Assembly (NCBI GenBank): GCA_003978375.1 | Contig: QNZW01000069.1 | Location: 1 to 9,187, forward strand | DNA: 9,187 bases | Direction: 5' to 3' | From: Sulfurovum sp. | GTDB taxonomy: Bacteria > Campylobacterota > Campylobacteria > Campylobacterales > Sulfurovaceae | Shown: one piece after another, positions 6,150 through 9,187 of the stretch | How positions within the stretch are numbered: position 1 is the first letter of the stretch | Layout: each line of letters opens with the position of its first letter | The notes under the pieces: model-generated | What the model was told of the DNA's origin: nothing | The model's database searches: none | Seen by the model: only the letters and a program-made list of their open reading frames with translations | Position numbers and translations under genes: made by a program

Positions 6150-7060
6150 GGCTATTTTTTGAGGAGATGTTGTTTTCACCAAAATGGTATCATTGGCCTA
6201 TTATAATACTTTTGTTTCCTTTGTCCTTATTGTATGGTGTAAGCATGTGGATACGTAGAAAATGTATAAAAAAAAATGAGTATACACTACCAATAGTCTC
6301 TGTAGGAAATCTTATTGTAGGAGGTACAGGAAAAACCCCTTTTGTCATAGCTTTGGTTTCTCGGTTTGATAATGTTGTGGTGATATCTCGTGGATATGGA
6401 CGCAAAAGTAAAGGATTGGTAGAAGTAAGTTATCAAGGAAAGATTTTAACAGATGTGAATAAAAGTGGTGATGAGGCAATGTTGATGGCACTGTCTTTAC
6501 CTAAAGCTTCTGTGATAGTCTCCGAAGATAGAACATTGGCAATCACACGTGCAAAAGAGCTAGGTGCTACACTGATTGTTTTGGATGATGGGTTTAATAG
6601 AGTAGACATCAAAAAGTATGAAATTCTTTTAGAACCACCTAAAATAGAAAATTATTTGACATTTCCTGCAGGTCCATTGAGAGAATTTTATTTTACTCGA
6701 AACAATGCAGAAAATAGAGTGAAAGAGAATGAAGGCTTTAGCAGAGAAGTAAAAATTGAGAATCCAACAACAAGAATGATACTCCTCACAGCTATCTCAA
6801 ATCCAAAACGTTTAGATGAATATCTTCCACCCTCAGTGATAAAAAAAATTTATTATGAAGACCATGCTTATTTTGATGAAGAAGTATTAAAGCAATATTT
6901 AAAAACCTATAATGCCACATCCATACTTTGTACTTCTAAAGATAGGGTTAAAATGAAAGGTTTTGATATTCCTATCTCTGAAATGAAACTTAAATTCATT
7001 ATAGATGATGCTATAATAGCACAGATTAAAGCCTATATAGAACAAGGAACACATAGATGA
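6140..7060 (+). CDS. lpxK: tetraacyldisaccharide 4'-kinase (lipid A kinase)
   Basis: LpxK phosphorylates the 4' position of the tetraacyldisaccharide 1-phosphate with ATP, making lipid IVA in the Raetz pathway at the inner face of the inner membrane. The 306-residue product has an N-terminal hydrophobic helix (about 19-37) for membrane attachment, then the family segment PIVSVGNLIVGGTGKTP with the P-loop GGTGKT (61-66, Lys65). Also present are SRGYGR (83-88), KSGDEA (108-113), VLDDGF (147-152), FPAGPLRE (175-182) and YEDHAYF (239-245), whose His242 matches the conserved His after the Asp. The usual LDDGFQH signature reads LDDGFNRV here, a mild departure. The ATG at 6140 lies 7 nt after GGAG (6129-6132) and inside the end of the DUF455 gene, so translation is probably coupled. 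The next in-frame ATG (6167) would remove the conserved N-terminus. Confidence 0.93.
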   Translation: MFIRLFFEEMLFSPKWYHWPIIILLFPLSLLYGVSMWIRRKCIKKNEYTLPIVSVGNLIVGGTGKTPFVIALVSRFDNVVVISRGYGRKSKGLVEVSYQGKILTDVNKSGDEAMLMALSLPKASVIVSEDRTLAITRAKELGATLIVLDDGFNRVDIKKYEILLEPPKIENYLTFPAGPLREFYFTRNNAENRVKENEGFSREVKIENPTTRMILLTAISNPKRLDEYLPPSVIKKIYYEDHAYFDEEVLKQYLKTYNATSILCTSKDRVKMKGFDIPISEMKLKFIIDDAIIAQIKAYIEQGTHR

Positions 7061-7908
7061 GAGATAATTTAGAAGTGGTTAAAACATTATTAGAAGCTTT
7101 ACCTTATATTAAACGATTTTCCAATGAAAAGATAGTGATAAAGTATGGTGGTTCTGCACAAACAAGCAGTGAACTTAAAGAACAATTTGCTCAAGATATC
7201 GTACTGTTACATTTGGTTGGCATGAAGCCTATTATTGTGCATGGAGGAGGAAAAAGTATTACAGATTTACTCTCTGATTTAGGAGTAGAGACTACTTTTA
7301 TAGAGGGACAACGTGTTACCACAAAAGAGGTGATGCGTGTGGTTGAGATGGTACTTTCTGGTGAAATCAATAAGGAGATAGTCTCTTTACTTAATAATCA
7401 TGGTACACAAGCTATAGGTATCTCTGGAAAAGATGGAGGATTCCTAAAAGGTATCCCAAAAGATTTTGAAAATTTTGGTTACACAGGGAAAATAGAGCAT
7501 ATTCATCCTGCTATTGTCAATAATATTATTGAAGATGGAGCGGTACCTGTCATTGCACCCATTGCAGGGAGTAGTACTATTGGACATCCTGGATTTAACA
7601 TTAATGCAGATCTTGCTGCTTCAAAAATAGCAGTAGCACTAGAAGCACGAAAAATTTTATTTTTAACAGATACCCCAGGTATTTTAGACAAAGATATGCA
7701 GCTTGTCACAAATTTAAGTATTGAAAAAACAGAAGCATTAAAAGAAGATGGCACCATACAAGGTGGTATGGTACCTAAGGTAGATGCTTGTATAGAAGCC
7801 CTTCGTGGTGGAGTAAAAAAAGCACATATTATTGATGGAAGAGTAGAACACTCTTTACTTTTAGAAATCCTAACCAGTTCTGGCGTAGGAACTTGCATAG
7901 AGTTGTAA
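7057..7908 (+). CDS. argB: acetylglutamate kinase
   Basis: ArgB phosphorylates N-acetylglutamate with ATP, the second step of arginine synthesis in the cytoplasm. The 283-residue protein has the full amino-acid kinase fold. It carries IVIKYGGSAQ (26-35, Lys29), VHGGGKS (61-67), the substrate Arg in EGQRVTT (Arg86), NINADLAASKIA (181-192), FLTDTPGILD (202-211) and QGGMVPKV (235-242, Lys241). The common KYGGNAM is KYGGSAQ here, a form I associate with Campylobacterota. The extra N-terminal helix (residues 1-20) is the element that lets many ArgB enzymes form arginine-inhibited hexamers, so feedback inhibition is likely. AAGGA (7044-7048) precedes the ATG by 8 nt, and the ATGA overlap with lpxK implies translational coupling. 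Confidence 0.96.
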   Translation: MRDNLEVVKTLLEALPYIKRFSNEKIVIKYGGSAQTSSELKEQFAQDIVLLHLVGMKPIIVHGGGKSITDLLSDLGVETTFIEGQRVTTKEVMRVVEMVLSGEINKEIVSLLNNHGTQAIGISGKDGGFLKGIPKDFENFGYTGKIEHIHPAIVNNIIEDGAVPVIAPIAGSSTIGHPGFNINADLAASKIAVALEARKILFLTDTPGILDKDMQLVTNLSIEKTEALKEDGTIQGGMVPKVDACIEALRGGVKKAHIIDGRVEHSLLLEILTSSGVGTCIEL

Positions 7909-7942
7909 TATTATGATATTTAAGCTCTATTTAAGAATTTTA
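7897..7942 (+). terminator. weak intrinsic terminator after argB
   Basis: A composite AT-rich hairpin starts inside the last argB codons. ATAGAG (7897-7902) pairs with CTCTAT (7925-7930), TT with AA, and AATAT (7907-7911) with ATATT (7916-7920) around a TATG loop, with small bulges. It is followed by TTAAGAATTTTAT. The stem is poor in GC, so termination may be partial and some readthrough into the RNA gene is possible. Confidence 0.4.
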
Positions 7943-7945
7943 TAC

Positions 7946-7951
7946 TATAAT
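7946..7951 (+). promoter_or_regulatory. -10 box of the orphan RNA
   Basis: TATAAT at 7946-7951 is preceded by AT-rich DNA (AAGAATTTTATAC) with no -35 consensus, as in Campylobacterota promoters. It places the transcript start at about 7957-7958, which is exactly where the first hairpin of the RNA begins. That coincidence supports a dedicated promoter over readthrough from argB. Confidence 0.55.
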
Positions 7952-7956
7952 TCGTC

Positions 7957-8095
7957 CATACAGTATGTATAACTGTATTGAAAAAGCCAAGTCTGCTGCG
8001 AGGTAGGTACGGAAAGTCTAGAATCTCTCTGAGAAAGTCGGACTACCAATAGAGATATACTAGGCTATTCATCTCTTGAATAGTCTTATTTTCTT
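7957..8095 (+). ncRNA. orphan structured small RNA, family not recognised
   Basis: A free-standing transcription unit of about 130-140 nt in the argB-thrC gap. In order it shows: a 5' hairpin, ATACAGT (7958-7964) with ACTGTAT (7972-7978); an AAAAAGCC single strand; a core stem, CTAG-A-ATCTCT (8018-8028) with AGAGAT-ATA-CTAG (8051-8063); GGTAG (8002-8006), 5' of that stem, complementary to CTACC (8043-8047) in its loop, which would make an H-type pseudoknot; and a terminator hairpin. GAAAGTC occurs twice, at 8012 and 8033. The region is visibly richer in G and C than the flanks. I compared it from memory with 4.5S/SRP, 6S, tmRNA, RNase P, and the TPP, glycine, c-di-GMP, fluoride, glutamine and cobalamin riboswitches, and found no match. 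It could be a trans-acting sRNA, or a riboswitch leader that ends before thrC. Confidence 0.5.
8063..8095 (+). terminator. intrinsic terminator of the orphan RNA
   Basis: GGCTATTCA (8063-8071) pairs with TGAATAGTC (8077-8085) in a 9-bp stem with one G-U pair and the loop TCTCT, followed at once by the T-rich run TTATTTTCTT. This is the best terminator in the window. Its 5' edge shares the G at 8063 with the core stem of the RNA and is also complementary to AGCC at 7985-7988, so alternative pairing is possible. Confidence 0.75.
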
Positions 8096-8321
8096 CTATT
8101 AAATCAGTATTTAATATTTTATGGTGAGTGTTGTTTTTTGTAAGTTAACATTCTTTTTCCCTAAAATATACTTGATAAGCATAGATGATTGCTTGCCATA
8201 AATGCTAAATTCAATTCTATTTTCAAACTTTATCCCCTAATTGTATTACTTAAGATTTTTAAAATCAATTTTTATTTTAAATTTACTAGGATAAAACACG
8301 CTTTTTATTAGGTTTTTTAGC
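8096..8321. other. AT-rich gap before thrC, no gene seen
   Basis: No convincing protein gene on either strand: the longest plus-strand reading from an ATG is 26 codons (8121-8201), without a good ribosome site. There is one small hairpin (AAGCA...TGCTT near 8178-8194) and a near-palindrome around GATTTTTAAAATC. The end of the gap becomes T-rich toward the thrC promoter. I see no repeat or mobile-element boundary. Confidence 0.5.
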
Positions 8322-8327
8322 TATACT
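8322..8327 (+). promoter_or_regulatory. -10 box for thrC
   Basis: TATACT at 8322-8327 follows periodic T tracts (CTTTTTATTAGGTTTTTTAG), the layout typical of Campylobacterota housekeeping promoters. The predicted start is near 8334, giving a leader of about 34 nt with the ribosome site AGGA (8356-8359) before the ATG at 8368. This promoter lies well after the RNA terminator and suggests thrC is transcribed on its own. Confidence 0.5.
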
Positions 8328-8367
8328 ATGGCTTATTTAATACTACAATAAAACAGGACAATATCAT

Positions 8368-9187
8368 ATGGAATTTATCGAGACACGAGGTAATGATGGG
8401 AGTAAACCATTAAGTATATCTTTTTCAGAAGCAATATTGAGTCCAAGTGCTAGTTTTGGTGGACTTTATGTGCCCCAAAATATTCCTTCTATTGATAAAG
8501 ATTTTTTAACATCACATCTTTTAAGTCACTATAAGACATTGGCTTTGGATTTTTTACAAAAATTTGAGATAGATATAGAAGAAGAAATACTTATAAATGC
8601 ATTGGAAAGATATGATACCTTTGATGATGCTATAAATCCTGTACCACTTAGCAAAATAGAAAAAGATTGTTTTGTAGCAGAACTTTACCATGGACCTACA
8701 CGTGCTTTTAAAGATATGGCGTTACAACCTTTTGGATATATCTTAAGTAAAATAGCTCAAAAAAGAGATGAAAATTATCTCATCATGGCAGCAACAAGTG
8801 GAGATACAGGACCAGCAACGCTTGAGACTTTTAAAAATCAAAAAGGGGTAAAGGTAGCTTGTCTTTATCCTGATGGTGGTACTTCTGATGTACAAAGATT
8901 ACAAATGGTCACTGAAGATGCAACTAATCTTAAAGTAATTGGTGTAAAAGGTAATTTTGATGACACACAAAATACGCTTAAGGCACTACTTGCTTCTAAA
9001 GCATTTAACGAGGAGTTGTTAGAAAAAAATATTAAACTTTCTGCTGCGAATTCTGTGAATTTTGGACGTATTATTTTCCAAATTATTTATCATATCCATG
9101 CCTATTTGGAGCTTGTAAGAATAAACGAAATAGGTATGGGTGAAAAAATTTATTTGGTAGTGCCTAGTGGTAATTTTGGTAATGCCT
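8368..9187 (+). CDS. thrC: threonine synthase (3' end beyond the window)
   Basis: ThrC is the PLP enzyme that converts O-phosphohomoserine to threonine and phosphate, the last step of threonine synthesis in the cytoplasm. The first 273 codons are present and the frame is still open at the window edge. The PLP lysine is Lys115 in HGPTRAFKDMALQPFG. ATSGDTGPATLE (about 145-156) is the family's active-site loop, and PSGNFGNA at the edge is the phosphate-binding Gly-rich segment. An N-terminal region of over 100 residues before the lysine (opening MEFIETRGNDG) marks the long class, as in E. coli and yeast, so the complete protein should be well over 400 residues. The start is supported by AGGA 8 nt upstream. 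In C. jejuni, as I recall, thrC follows lpxK and precedes kdsB, so kdsB may lie downstream. Confidence 0.96.
   Translation, partial: MEFIETRGNDGSKPLSISFSEAILSPSASFGGLYVPQNIPSIDKDFLTSHLLSHYKTLALDFLQKFEIDIEEEILINALERYDTFDDAINPVPLSKIEKDCFVAELYHGPTRAFKDMALQPFGYILSKIAQKRDENYLIMAATSGDTGPATLETFKNQKGVKVACLYPDGGTSDVQRLQMVTEDATNLKVIGVKGNFDDTQNTLKALLASKAFNEELLEKNIKLSAANSVNFGRIIFQIIYHIHAYLELVRINEIGMGEKIYLVVPSGNFGNA

Noticed and set aside
7503..7898. Minus-strand 131-codon frame inside argB
   Set aside because: argB is certain in the other strand; the open frame is a by-product of its codon use. The 6190-6405 minus frame inside lpxK is rejected for the same reason.
7965..8006. 13-codon reading frame (MYNCIEKAKSAAR) inside the orphan RNA
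   Set aside because: Its ATG lies in the loop of the 5' hairpin with no ribosome site, and the RNA structure explains the region better. It does not look like an attenuator peptide, as it has no run of Thr or Ile codons.
7957..8095. RNase P, SRP or 6S RNA identity for the orphan RNA
   Set aside because: GGAAAGTC resembles part of the RNase P core, but the remaining conserved blocks and the size do not fit. The SRP GGAA loop with AGCAG and the 6S rod shape are also absent.
8121..8201. 26-codon plus-strand frame before thrC
   Set aside because: No ribosome site, hydrophobic low-complexity content, and length expected by chance in AT-rich DNA.

Overview
The window is AT-rich, densely coded bacterial DNA. 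It most likely comes from a Campylobacterota (epsilonproteobacterial) genome of the Sulfurovum/Sulfurimonas type. This rests on the low GC, the TATAAT-type -10 boxes with T-rich upstream DNA and no clear -35 boxes, the character of the LpxK, ArgB, ThrC and DUF455 proteins, and a gene order (reverse-strand metallo-hydrolase, then lpxK, then thrC) that I recall from Campylobacter jejuni. The genus is an inference.

Left part (1-4471): the end of a possible upstream gene and a terminator-like hairpin, then an AT-rich promoter region with a perfect 11-bp tandem repeat just upstream of a TATAAT box. Next is one very large gene for a secreted 1362-residue M60-type (enhancin/mucinase-like) zinc metalloprotease. 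It is highly modular: a signal peptide, two copies of an N-terminal beta-rich domain, four discoidin (F5/8 type C) modules in A-B-A-B order, a ten-cysteine region with a myxobacterial-type disulfide repeat, then the catalytic domain with HEMGH and a downstream Glu. It is the main accessory-looking feature here and probably acts on a glycoprotein or mucus substrate outside the cell.

Middle part (4472-7908): a 60-residue membrane-anchored protein with a Cys-x-x-Gly-Lys tail meets a GloB-like metallo-beta-lactamase-fold hydrolase tail to tail, with overlapping stop codons. The hydrolase is divergent from a tightly packed operon of a DUF455 ferritin-like protein, lpxK (lipid A 4'-kinase) and argB (acetylglutamate kinase). 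Only 14 bp separate the two divergent start codons, and the promoters appear interleaved; the DUF455 transcript may be leaderless.

Right part (7909-9187): about 460 bp without a protein gene. It holds a weak terminator after argB, a good -10 box, and a compact, apparently free-standing structured RNA of about 130-140 nt. That RNA has a 5' hairpin, a possible pseudoknot and an intrinsic terminator, and I could not match it to any family I know. Then come the thrC promoter and the first 273 codons of thrC (threonine synthase), which runs off the window. The orphan RNA and the modular M60 protease are the two observations most worth following up.
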